Assembly: GCA_001603055.1 (NCBI GenBank)
Contig: LVAZ01000170.1
Span: 1-12,449 of the forward strand
DNA from: Victivallales bacterium Lenti_02
GTDB taxonomy: Bacteria; Verrucomicrobiota; Lentisphaeria; Oligosphaerales; Lenti-02
Length of the DNA: 12,449 bases
Reading direction: 5' to 3'
Under the pieces are notes generated by a model. The model did no database searches. It was given only the letters and a program-made list of their open reading frames with translations, and was not told where the DNA came from. The translations under genes were made by a program, and so were the position numbers. This document shows, in pieces, positions 1 to 6,945 of this stretch (positions within the stretch are counted from its first letter, which is position 1; the number at the start of each line of letters is the position of its first letter).

Positions 1-189
1 GGCGAAGAGCAGAGTGCGGGGCGGGGCCTGGCCGAGCCGGTCGGCGAGGCGGGGCAGGCATTCGAGCCGGAGCCAGGCGCATTCCTCGCAATCGAGCGAG
101 GCGAAGACCAGCCAGTCGCCCGGATCGGGCCGGACCGGCTCCGCCGCCAGCGAGGCGACGGCGAAAAGAAGAGCGAGAACAATGCGCAT
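1..189 (-). CDS. Secreted thioredoxin-fold-like protein with CxxC motif (5' part only)
   Basis: An uninterrupted minus-strand frame starts with ATG at 189-187 and runs off the left edge after 63 codons. Residues 1-16 (MRIVLALLFAVASLAA) form a short, clean Sec signal peptide: a basic N-end, a hydrophobic core and an alanine-rich cleavage region. The mature part contains WLVFASLDCEECAWL at about residues 25-39. A beta-strand followed by a C-x-x-C at the start of a helix is the layout of a thioredoxin-like active site, although the usual tryptophan before the first cysteine is an aspartate here. The inferred role is an exported thiol-disulfide or thioredoxin-fold protein. The C-terminal part lies outside the window, so the family cannot be fixed. 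It diverges from the SDR gene at 287, with promoter-like elements in the 97-bp spacer. There is only a weak AGGGA about 14 nt before the start. Confidence 0.65.
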   Translation of the reverse strand, partial: MRIVLALLFAVASLAAEPVRPDPGDWLVFASLDCEECAWLRLECLPRLADRLGQAPPRTLLFA

Positions 190-202
190 GGGGAAGCAAA
201 AT

Positions 203-256
203 CCCTGCTGGTCTGCTAGAATACGGGCAACGCACTCTACCCAGCAGACCGCTGGG
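203..256. repeat. Two inverted copies of a 16-17 bp operator-like element
   Basis: Copy A on the plus strand (203-219) reads CCCTGCTGGTCTGCTAG. Copy B (240-256), read on the minus strand, is CCCAGCGGTCTGCTGGG. With one single-base gap they agree at 14 of 16 aligned positions and share the exact core GGTCTGCT. Copy B is also an internal inverted repeat, with 6-bp arms CCCAGC and GCTGGG around a 5-nt centre. Copy A overlaps the candidate plus-strand extended -10 and copy B fills the spacer of the candidate minus-strand promoter. The natural reading is a binding site for one regulator acting on both divergent genes. That function is inferred; no regulator gene is identified. Confidence 0.5.
214..222 (+). 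promoter_or_regulatory. Candidate extended -10 promoter for the SDR-methyltransferase pair
   Basis: TGCTAGAAT fits an extended -10 element (TG-N-TAGAAT, five of six bases matching TATAAT). No convincing -35 lies 16-18 nt upstream, which is typical of extended -10 promoters. The predicted transcript would begin near 229, about 58 nt before the SDR start codon, and would contain operator copy B in its leader. Confidence 0.4.
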
Positions 257-262
257 AATCAA
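234..262 (-). promoter_or_regulatory. Candidate sigma-70 promoter for the secreted CxxC protein
   Basis: On the minus strand, TTGATT (262-257) and TAGAGT (239-234) are separated by exactly 17 nt. That spacer is the inverted repeat 240-256. The predicted start is near 227, leaving a leader of about 38 nt before the ATG at 189. A palindrome filling the spacer is a position used by many repressors and by MerR-type regulators. Confidence 0.45.
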
Positions 263-286
263 GAAGACCGAGCAGGGAACGCGGAC

Positions 287-1039
287 ATGGACACACTGGC
301 AGGCAAGACGGCGATTGTGACGGGGGCCTCGCGGGGACTGGGCAAGGGCATCGCCCTGGTGCTGGCCGAGCAGGGCGCCAACGTGGTGGTGAACTACCAC
401 GCGGCGGCGGCGAGCGCCGAGGAGGTCTGCGCCCAGGTCGAGGCATTGGGCGGCAAGGCGCTGGCGGTGCAGGCCGACGTGAGCAGCGCAGCCGACGTGG
501 CCCGGCTGGTGGCCGCCGCCAAGGAACGCTTCGGCAGCATCGACATGCTGGTGAACAACGCGGGCACCACCCAGGCCCAGGACATCTTCGACACCACCCT
601 CGAAGACTGGGAATTCATCATCAAGACCAATCTGACCAGTTGCTTCCTCTGCTCGAAGGCGGTGATGGAGGTCATGCGCGAGCAGGGCTCGGGCCGGATC
701 GTGAACATCAGCAGTATCGTCGGCCACCGGGGCGCGCTCTTCGGCCATGTCCACTACGCGGCGACCAAGAGCGGCATGTTCGGCTTCACCAAGACCCTGG
801 CCCGCACCGCCGCGCCCCTCGGCATCACGGTGAACTGCGTGGCCCCGGGCATCATCGAGACCGAGCTGCTGTTCCAGACCCACGGCGAGGACGGGGTGGC
901 CGAGCTGGCGGCGGGCGTCCCCCTCGGTCTGGGGAAATCCCGTGACGTGGGCCTCGCCGTCGCCTACCTCTGCGGCGAGGGCGGCCGCTACATCACCGGC
1001 GCCACCATCGACGTGAACGGCGGCATGTACCTGCGCTGA
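287..1039 (+). CDS. SDR-family NAD(P)-dependent oxidoreductase (FabG-like)
   Basis: This 250-residue classical short-chain dehydrogenase/reductase is a soluble cytoplasmic Rossmann enzyme. Visible motifs are the nucleotide-binding TGASRGLG (12-19), NNAG (90-93), and the catalytic tetrad N115, S143, Y157 and K161 (YAATK). These are followed by NCVAPG (183-188) and a C-terminal GATIDVNGGMY typical of FabG-like enzymes. The Ser-to-Tyr distance is 14 residues, one more than in E. coli FabG. The substrate cannot be read from sequence: 3-oxoacyl-ACP reductase is possible, but many sugar and alcohol dehydrogenases look the same and no fatty-acid genes are nearby. The open frame extends to position 14, but the ATG at 287 is chosen because AGGGA lies 8 nt upstream and the SDR fold begins at once. 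A methyltransferase follows after 14 nt. Confidence 0.93.
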   Translation: MDTLAGKTAIVTGASRGLGKGIALVLAEQGANVVVNYHAAAASAEEVCAQVEALGGKALAVQADVSSAADVARLVAAAKERFGSIDMLVNNAGTTQAQDIFDTTLEDWEFIIKTNLTSCFLCSKAVMEVMREQGSGRIVNISSIVGHRGALFGHVHYAATKSGMFGFTKTLARTAAPLGITVNCVAPGIIETELLFQTHGEDGVAELAAGVPLGLGKSRDVGLAVAYLCGEGGRYITGATIDVNGGMYLR

Positions 1040-1053
1040 AAAGGAACTCTCCC

Positions 1054-1746
1054 GTGCAACCGTGGCAGTATGACGAGCACATTCAGGTGGGGACGGACTA
1101 CGCGGCCGTCCAGGAGGCCGAAGCCTACGACCAGCGCATGGGCAGCGTGCGGGACGTGGCCGCCGAGGCGGAACGGATCGCCGCCGCCCTGGGCCTGACC
1201 CGCGAGTCCGAAGTATGGGAAATCGGCGCGGGCACGGGGGAATGCGCCCTGGCCCTCGCGCCGCGCTGCCGGCAGGTCTGGGCCGCCGACATCTCCCCCG
1301 CCATGCTGGCCGTGGCCAAACGGAAGGCGGCGGAACGGAACATCCGGAACATCCGTTTCGGCGACGGCGGCTTCCTGGCCGGCTTCGCCCCGCCCGATCC
1401 CGTGCATGCCATCGTCTCCCAGCTCGCCCTGCACCATCTCCCGGATTTCTGGAAATTCCGCGCCCTCCAGCGGCTGGCCGCCTTCCTGCGTCCCGGCGGG
1501 CGGCTTTTCCTGCGCGACGTGGTCTTTCCCGGCGGCCTCGACGACTACGACCGCCACCTCGCCGATTTCGTCGGCAACCTGGCCGCCAAGGGCGGCGAGA
1601 AGATGGCGGCGGCGACCGCCCGCCACATCCGCGACGAGTACTCGACCTTCGACTGGGTGCTCGAAGGCATGCTCGAACGCTGCGGGCTCCGGGTGACCGA
1701 CCGGGCGAGCGACGGATTCCTCACCTTTTTCCTGGCCGAAAAATGA
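1054..1746 (+). CDS. Class I SAM-dependent methyltransferase
   Basis: This 230-residue cytoplasmic methyltransferase starts at GTG, with AAGGAA 7 nt upstream and 14 nt after the SDR stop, so the two are probably one transcript. The SAM-binding core is clear. Motif I is EIGAGTGEC (56-63, glycine-rich loop). The acidic residue at the end of beta-2 is D79 in VWAADISPAML. LALHHLP (124-130) is motif IV-like, and FLRPGGRLFLRDVVFPGG (144-161) is the post-motif strand. A C-terminal stretch EYSTFDWVLEGML (195-207) resembles that of small COG2226 methyltransferases such as Bacillus YrrT, from memory only. The substrate is unknown; there are no ubiquinone/menaquinone genes nearby to support a UbiE role. 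A separate promoter candidate lies between this gene and the mannosidase. Confidence 0.85.
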   Translation: MQPWQYDEHIQVGTDYAAVQEAEAYDQRMGSVRDVAAEAERIAAALGLTRESEVWEIGAGTGECALALAPRCRQVWAADISPAMLAVAKRKAAERNIRNIRFGDGGFLAGFAPPDPVHAIVSQLALHHLPDFWKFRALQRLAAFLRPGGRLFLRDVVFPGGLDDYDRHLADFVGNLAAKGGEKMAAATARHIRDEYSTFDWVLEGMLERCGLRVTDRASDGFLTFFLAEK

Positions 1747-1762
1747 ACGGCGACCGCCAATC

Positions 1763-1792
1763 TTGGTCAATTCCATATCGGCGTGATACACT
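1763..1792 (+). promoter_or_regulatory. Candidate sigma-70 promoter for the beta-mannosidase
   Basis: TTGGTC (1763-1768) and TACACT (1787-1792) are separated by 18 nt, in a locally AT-richer part of the 96-bp gap after the methyltransferase. The predicted start is near 1799, about 44 nt upstream of the mannosidase ATG. Confidence 0.4.
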
Positions 1793-1798
1793 GATAGT

Positions 1799-1814
1799 GG
1801 GGACGGCGATCCCC
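1799..1814. repeat. Short inverted repeat at the predicted mannosidase transcript start
   Basis: GGGGA and TCCCC flank a 6-nt centre (CGGCGA), giving a perfect 5-bp stem. It begins at the predicted +1 of the mannosidase transcript, so it could be an operator or a 5'-terminal RNA hairpin. A 5-bp stem in GC-rich DNA can arise by chance. Confidence 0.3.
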
Positions 1815-1842
1815 GACAGACCTTTTGCAAAGGGGCAGAGCC

Positions 1843-4326
1843 ATGAAAATCCTCGATCTTAGCGGTTCCTGGCAGGTCCATCAGGCCAACTCCGAGCAAG
1901 TCATGCCGGCCCTCGTGCCGGGGACCGTCCATCAGGACCTGCTGGCGGCGGGACTGATCGAGGACATGAACTGGCGGGACAACGAGGCGCGTCAGCAGTG
2001 GGTGGCGGAGAAGGACTGGGTCTACCGACGGGAATTCACCGTGACGGCCGACCTGCTGGCCTGCGAGCAGGTGCTGCTCGAATGCCAGGGGCTGGACACG
2101 CTGGCGACCGTGCTGGTGAACGGGCACGAGGTGCTCGACGCCGACAACATGTTCCGCACCTGGGAGGTGGACGTGAAGCCCGCCCTCGTCCCCGGCACCA
2201 ATCTGATCAGCGTCTATTTCCGCTCGACGATTCCCTACATCTGCGAGCGCAATGCCGAATTCCGCCTGCCCTGCTGGAACTCCTACGATCCCCGCTTCGC
2301 GGGCAAGAGCTGGATTCGCAAGATGCCGTGCAGCTATGGCTGGGACTGGGGCCTGATGGCCGCGACCTGCGGCATCTGGCGCGGCATCCGCCTGCTCGGC
2401 ATCGAGCAGGCCCGCTGGACCGACGTGCTGGTCCGCCAGGAGCACCACGACGGCGTGGTGGACCTGCGCGTCTGCGGCAAGATCGAGCGCCTCGCCGGCC
2501 AGAACCTGCGGATGCGCTGCCAGGTGCATTTCGAGGATGGCGAGGTGATCGCCAACGACGCGGAAATCACCGGGGACTATGTCGAGGAGGTGCTCCGCGT
2601 CACCGATCCCCGGCTCTGGTGGCCGAACGGCCTGGGCGGGCAGCACCTGTACCAAGTCACCGTCGAGCTGGTCAACCCGAAGGGCAAGGTGCTCGACCGC
2701 TGGCAACAGCGGATCGGGCTGCGCACCCTCGCCCTCGACCGCCACAAGGACGAATGGGGCGAATCCTTCCAGTTCGTGGTCAACGGCGTGGCCTTCTTCG
2801 CCAAGGGCGCCAACTGGGTGCCGGCCGACGTGCTGATCCCGCGCTTGACCAGGGCCGACTACGAGCGCCTGCTCGGGGCGGCGGCGGACGCGAACATGAA
2901 CATGATCCGCGCCTGGGGCGGCGGCTTCTACGAGCAGGACGACTTCTTCGCGGTCTGCGACGAGCGCGGCCTCCTGGTCTGGCAGGATTTCATCTTCGCG
3001 TGCAGCACCTATCCCGCCTTCGACCCCGAGTTCATGGCCAGCGTCGAGGCCGAGGCCCGCGACAACATCCGCCGCCTCCGCAGCCATCCCTCCCTCGCCT
3101 TCTGGTGCGGCAACAACGAACTCGAACAGGGGCTGGTGGACGACGAGTGGACCGAGCGGGCCATGAGCTGGGAGGACTACAAGGCCCTCTTCGACGTCAT
3201 GCTGCCGCAGCTCGTCCGCGAACTCGATCCCGACCGGCCCTACTGGCCGGGCAGCCCGCACACGCCGCACGGCTCGCGCCGCAACTTCAACGACCCCGCC
3301 TGCGGCGACGCCCACTGCTGGGACGTCTGGTTCGGCGGCAAGCCCTTCGAGTACCAGCGCGAGTGGACCCACCGGTTCATGAGCGAGTTCGGCTTCCAGA
3401 GCTTCCCCGAGCCGCGCACCCTCGCCGCCTTCTGCGCCCCCGGCGACCTCAACCTCACCAGCTACGTGATGGACTACCACCAGCGCAGCGCCAACGGCAA
3501 CCGCAAGATTTTCGCCTATCTGCTCGACTGGTTCAAGATGCCCCACGGGCTGGCCAACACCCTGTGGATGACCCAGGTGACCCAGGCCGAGTGCATCCGC
3601 TACGCCTGCGAGCACGCCCGCCGCATGCAGCCGCGCATGATGGGGGTGATCTACTGGCAGATCAACGACATCTGGCCCGCCGCCAGTTGGTCGAGCATCG
3701 ATGTCTTCGGCCGCTGGAAGGCCCTGCAGTACTTCGCCCGGCGCTTCTTCTCGCCCCTGCTGGTCTCGATGGTCGAGAACCGGGCGGGCTGGACCATGGC
3801 GGTCCATGTCTCGAACCACCTCCGCGAAACTGCGGACCTGCGCTGCGAGTGGCGGCTCACCGACCTGGCCGGGAACGAACTCGGCGCGGGCGACTTCCCC
3901 GCCCGGATCGAGGCCCAGAGCAACCGCGAGGTCGGCGTGGTGGACTGCACCGCCGCCGTCGCCGAACAGGGCGAACGGGACCTGATTCTCTGGACCCGCC
4001 TCTTCCAGGGCGACGAGCTGGTCTCGGCCAACTACCAGACCTTCGCCCGGCCCAAGCACCTCGAACTGCGCGACCCCGGCCTCGAAGTCAACGTCGAGCA
4101 AATCGGGGAGAACCGCTTCGCGGCCACGGTGACGGCGGCTCGCCCGGCGCTCTACGTGCGGCTCGAACTGGCCGACGCCGACGCCTGGTTCGGCGACAAC
4201 TTCCTGGCCCTGGCCGGGGGCGAGTCGCGGACCATCGAACTCTCGCCCTGGCAGCCAACCAGCCTCGCGGACGTGCGCGCCCGGCTCCGGGTCTCGTCCC
4301 TGGTGGACACCGTCGAGCGGTTCTGA
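1843..4326 (+). CDS. Beta-mannosidase, glycoside hydrolase family 2
   Basis: This 827-residue enzyme is predicted to remove terminal beta-linked mannose from manno-oligosaccharides (EC 3.2.1.25). The N-terminal GH2 sugar-binding domain shows VPGTVHQDL (25-33) and the mannosidase hallmark RKMPCSYGWDWG (159-170). The barrel carries KGANWVPAD (from 321), R356 in RAWGGGFYE, the acid/base E426 in CGNNELEQG, the nucleophile E515 in FMSEFGFQSFPE, and YWQINDIWPAASW from 604. All expected catalytic residues are present. There is no signal peptide, so it should act in the cytoplasm on imported short oligosaccharides. The ATG at 1843 is preferred over TTG at 1825 because AGGGG lies 7 nt upstream. No transporter or endo-mannanase is in the window. 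The 3' end overlaps the RuvC-like gene by one base. Exo-beta-glucosaminidase is a less likely GH2 alternative. Confidence 0.93.
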   Translation: MKILDLSGSWQVHQANSEQVMPALVPGTVHQDLLAAGLIEDMNWRDNEARQQWVAEKDWVYRREFTVTADLLACEQVLLECQGLDTLATVLVNGHEVLDADNMFRTWEVDVKPALVPGTNLISVYFRSTIPYICERNAEFRLPCWNSYDPRFAGKSWIRKMPCSYGWDWGLMAATCGIWRGIRLLGIEQARWTDVLVRQEHHDGVVDLRVCGKIERLAGQNLRMRCQVHFEDGEVIANDAEITGDYVEEVLRVTDPRLWWPNGLGGQHLYQVTVELVNPKGKVLDRWQQRIGLRTLALDRHKDEWGESFQFVVNGVAFFAKGANWVPADVLIPRLTRADYERLLGAAADANMNMIRAWGGGFYEQDDFFAVCDERGLLVWQDFIFACSTYPAFDPEFMASVEAEARDNIRRLRSHPSLAFWCGNNELEQGLVDDEWTERAMSWEDYKALFDVMLPQLVRELDPDRPYWPGSPHTPHGSRRNFNDPACGDAHCWDVWFGGKPFEYQREWTHRFMSEFGFQSFPEPRTLAAFCAPGDLNLTSYVMDYHQRSANGNRKIFAYLLDWFKMPHGLANTLWMTQVTQAECIRYACEHARRMQPRMMGVIYWQINDIWPAASWSSIDVFGRWKALQYFARRFFSPLLVSMVENRAGWTMAVHVSNHLRETADLRCEWRLTDLAGNELGAGDFPARIEAQSNREVGVVDCTAAVAEQGERDLILWTRLFQGDELVSANYQTFARPKHLELRDPGLEVNVEQIGENRFAATVTAARPALYVRLELADADAWFGDNFLALAGGESRTIELSPWQPTSLADVRARLRVSSLVDTVERF

Positions 4327-4814
4327 TGGGCTCGCTGCTGGCGGTGGACGTGGGCCTGCGTTTCGGCCTCGCCTGGTTCGACCAGGCGGGGCGGCTCCAC
4401 CGCTACCGCTCGCAGCATGTGCCGAACCGCGGTGTCCTGCGCCGCGCCGCGCGCGCGGCGCTGGACGAGGAGCCGGACGTGGCCGTGCTCGTCCTCGAGG
4501 GCGGCGGGGCCATCGCCGACCTCTGGCGCAGCCTGGCCGAAGGGCGCGGCCTGCGCGTCCTCCAGATCAGCGCCGAGGACTGGCGCGAGGAACTCCTGCT
4601 CCGGCGGGAACGGCGCAGCGGCCAGGCCGCCAAGCAGACCGCCGACGGCCTGGCCCGCCGCCTCATCGAGGAATGCGGTGCCAAACGCCCCACCTCGCTC
4701 CGGCACGACGCCGCCGAGGCCATCCTCGCGGGGGCCTGGGCGGTCCGTCGTCTGGGCTGGGAGGCGGCAGCGGCGCCGGACGGCCCTATTCCTCCCCCCG
4801 CACCCACTTCTTGA
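4326..4814 (+). CDS. Small RuvC/RNase H-fold protein, possible nuclease
   Basis: This 162-residue protein is coded from an ATG overlapping the mannosidase stop (TGATG), so it is probably translated by reinitiation. It has the order of motifs of RuvC-like members of the RNase H superfamily. LLAVDVGLRFGLAWF (4-18) is a first beta-hairpin with D8. VLVLEGGG (54-61) is a strand with E58. A C-terminal helix RHDAAEAILAGAWA (126-139) carries D128 and E131, matching the D-x-x-D/E pair of RuvC. So all four acidic positions of the metal site appear to be present. It is too divergent to call RuvC or YqgF, and no ruvA or ruvB is adjacent. The proline-rich tail (about 153-162) is coded from DNA that is antisense to the end of the greA-like gene and is unlikely to be part of the fold. 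Function unknown; catalysis is inferred. Confidence 0.75.
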   Translation: MGSLLAVDVGLRFGLAWFDQAGRLHRYRSQHVPNRGVLRRAARAALDEEPDVAVLVLEGGGAIADLWRSLAEGRGLRVLQISAEDWREELLLRRERRSGQAAKQTADGLARRLIEECGAKRPTSLRHDAAEAILAGAWAVRRLGWEAAAAPDGPIPPPAPTS

Positions 4815-6885
4815 TGTCGTCCGGCAGTTCCGAGATACCCGCGACGACGGCGTCGCCGCCGACGGGCATGGTGATCTCGTCGCCGAGAGAGGCGCCGACC
4901 ATGGCCTGGCCAAGGGGCGTCTCGTAGGAGAGAATGCGCTTCTCGGGAACGCTGTCCCAGAGGCCGAGCAGGTAGTAGGTCCGGGTGTCGCCGCTGGCCA
5001 GCTTGAGTTCCACCGCGCAGCCGGGCTGGACCACGTCGCCGACGACGATGTGGTCGAAGGTGGTGGCCTTGATCTCGTGCAGGTCCCGCTCCAGTTCGCC
5101 CCGGCGGGCGGAGAGATAGGCCTGCTCGTCCTTGGCGGCCTTGAATTCGGCGTTCTCGCGCAGGTCGCCGAGTTCGCGGGCATGGCCGATGGCGCGGCTG
5201 TTGGCGGGAATCTTGACGTTGATGATCTCCTCGAGTTCGCGCCGGCGCTGCTCGAAGGTGCGGACGGAGGTGAGTTTGTCCAGTTCCCGGCGGGCGGGCG
5301 CGTGGCGGCGCTCCTCGACCTGGGACATGGCCTCGGGGAAGATGCGGACGATGCGGACGAGCAGGCTCTGGCGCTCGCCGGAATCCAGCAGGGGCAGGTG
5401 CTTGATGCAGCGCACCAGCGAGGCGATGGCCTCCGGGTCGCCGTCCTTCATAATCAGGCGCTGGAATTTCTCGCTCTCCATCAGCAGCTTGCGCAAATCC
5501 CGGTTGGCTTTGAGATAGGAACCGCGAATCGGTTTGGCCAGGGTGCGGAAGAGCAGGGTCGCGCTGGCCAGCAGCCGCGCCGGCTGGCCGCCGGTCCGCC
5601 ACAGCCAGAGCAGCGAGTCGGCGGAGGCGTTGCCCGTCTCCACCGTATGGGTGACCGCCTCCAGCAGGAGATGCGAGGTCCCGAGGTCTTCCGCGAGCAG
5701 ACGCTCGGCGTGCGTCCAGATGCGCAGGGGCATGGCCGGGCAGACCCGGGCGAGATAGCGGGGCGAGCAGGCGATGATCGTGGCCCGGTACCAGTCCGGG
5801 AGCAGGCGCCCGGACATGCGGTCGCAAATGTTCACGAACAATTCGCTGTCCTGCCAGGCAACCGCCACGCCGCCCACGCTCTGGACGAGTTCCTTCACCC
5901 ATTCCTGGCCGCTGGCGGCGTCCACCAGCCGGGCGAAGGCCTCGGCGAAGGTCGCGGCCTGGTCCAGGCGCGGCGCGGCGGCCAGCAGAATCTCGCGCAC
6001 GTTGTCGAAGCCGGCCGGGCGGGCGGAGCCCGGTTTCTGGCGGGACATGAGGCCCACCAGCTCGTCAAGCCCGCGGGCCTCGTCCCAGGACCGCTCGCCG
6101 CCGCTCTCGGCCTTGCCGGAGACGACCTTGACCTGTCCTTTCCAGGCCCGGTACTGCTCGGCGCTGAGCAGGCGGGGCACCAGCAGCATCTCGGCCATGT
6201 TCTCGGGCCGCTCGCAGGCGGAAACCAAGCCCGCATCGAGCATCCCGGCGAATTCCTCGGGGGTCAGCCTGCCGTCCCAGGAGTCGGCGCCGTGGAGCAG
6301 CAAATCCAAGTCGCTGCCCGGTTTGACCAGCACCAGATTGGTGAGCACCAGCGGCAGCGTCATCTCGGCCACATGCCCGAACTGGACGATGACCTCGTTG
6401 ATGATCGCGTCGATCTCGCTGACGGTGCCGACCACGCCCCGGCCGGGTTCGCAGCAGAAGGTCCCCTTGTCGAGCGCGGCGAAGACATTCCACCGGCGGC
6501 ACACGGTGGCCAGCGGCGTGCCCGCATCGTAGATGCCGAGGGCGGCAATCAGCCCGGCGGGATCGGCGTACTTGGCGAAGGTCTTGCGGGCCAGGGTCGC
6601 GAGGGTGTCGCGCAGCAGGATATGGTCGAAACCGGTCTCGGCGACGGCCAGAACCAGCTCGGACTGCTCCGCGCCGAGGTGGTGCCGGTCGATGGTCTCG
6701 GCCAGCAGAGTCAGCCCTTCCTGCCAGCAGGTGCGGACGGCGCGCGGCCACTCCGCCAGTGCCTGGCCGCCGGTCTCGGCGAGAGCCTGCACCAGGCTGC
6801 GCGCGGCCTTGGCGTCGCCTTTGGCCGCAGCCGGAAAGAGGGACGGAAGGGTCTCGGTGTTGCGCCAGAGCGTGTCGGTAGTCAT
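4786..6885 (-). CDS. Large chlamydial-type GreA fusion transcript-cleavage factor
   Basis: This 699-residue protein ends in a full GreA/GreB module. A basic, charged coiled-coil (about 538-606) contains the tip motif GDLRENAEFKAAKDEQ (from 573), with the acidic pair D574 and E577 matching E. coli GreA D41 and E44. An FKBP-like C-terminal domain (about 607-699) includes ILSYETPLGQAMVGASLGDE. GreA enters the secondary channel of RNA polymerase and stimulates cleavage of backtracked RNA. Residues 1-530 are an alpha-helical, leucine-rich region of no recognised family. The same layout (about 700 residues) is known in Chlamydia and relatives, so the fusion looks original rather than an error. The start is ATG at 6885 with only a weak ribosome site. 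It lies 60 nt after the lipoprotein-like gene, probably in the same transcript, and its 3' end overlaps the convergent RuvC-like gene by 29 bp. Confidence 0.88.
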   Translation of the reverse strand: MTTDTLWRNTETLPSLFPAAAKGDAKAARSLVQALAETGGQALAEWPRAVRTCWQEGLTLLAETIDRHHLGAEQSELVLAVAETGFDHILLRDTLATLARKTFAKYADPAGLIAALGIYDAGTPLATVCRRWNVFAALDKGTFCCEPGRGVVGTVSEIDAIINEVIVQFGHVAEMTLPLVLTNLVLVKPGSDLDLLLHGADSWDGRLTPEEFAGMLDAGLVSACERPENMAEMLLVPRLLSAEQYRAWKGQVKVVSGKAESGGERSWDEARGLDELVGLMSRQKPGSARPAGFDNVREILLAAAPRLDQAATFAEAFARLVDAASGQEWVKELVQSVGGVAVAWQDSELFVNICDRMSGRLLPDWYRATIIACSPRYLARVCPAMPLRIWTHAERLLAEDLGTSHLLLEAVTHTVETGNASADSLLWLWRTGGQPARLLASATLLFRTLAKPIRGSYLKANRDLRKLLMESEKFQRLIMKDGDPEAIASLVRCIKHLPLLDSGERQSLLVRIVRIFPEAMSQVEERRHAPARRELDKLTSVRTFEQRRRELEEIINVKIPANSRAIGHARELGDLRENAEFKAAKDEQAYLSARRGELERDLHEIKATTFDHIVVGDVVQPGCAVELKLASGDTRTYYLLGLWDSVPEKRILSYETPLGQAMVGASLGDEITMPVGGDAVVAGISELPDDIKKWVRGEE

Positions 6886-6945
6886 AGGTTCCGCTTGTCT
6901 TGTCTTCGGAGGTTGACGGCTTGGCAGCCCCCCTGGCCGGGGAGT

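Noticed and set aside
14..286. N-terminal extension of the SDR protein in the same open frame.
   Set aside because: It overlaps the divergent secreted-protein gene and both promoter candidates, is Ser/Arg/Ala low-complexity, and a good ribosome site precedes the ATG at 287.
988..4101. Minus-strand open frame of 1037 codons opposite the beta-mannosidase.
   Set aside because: Its product is a low-complexity Val/Ala/Gly/Glu/His mix without motifs, while the plus strand has every GH2 catalytic residue. Long antisense frames are expected in DNA with GC-rich third codon positions.
4326..4814. Calling this gene ruvC or yqgF.
   Set aside because: Only the fold-level motif order agrees; the surrounding sequence is too different and ruvA and ruvB are absent.
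6930..6942. CCCC-TGGCC-GGGG hairpin between the lipoprotein-like gene and greA as a terminator.
   Set aside because: The stem is only 4 bp with no T run on the transcribed strand; at best it is a weak intercistronic structure.
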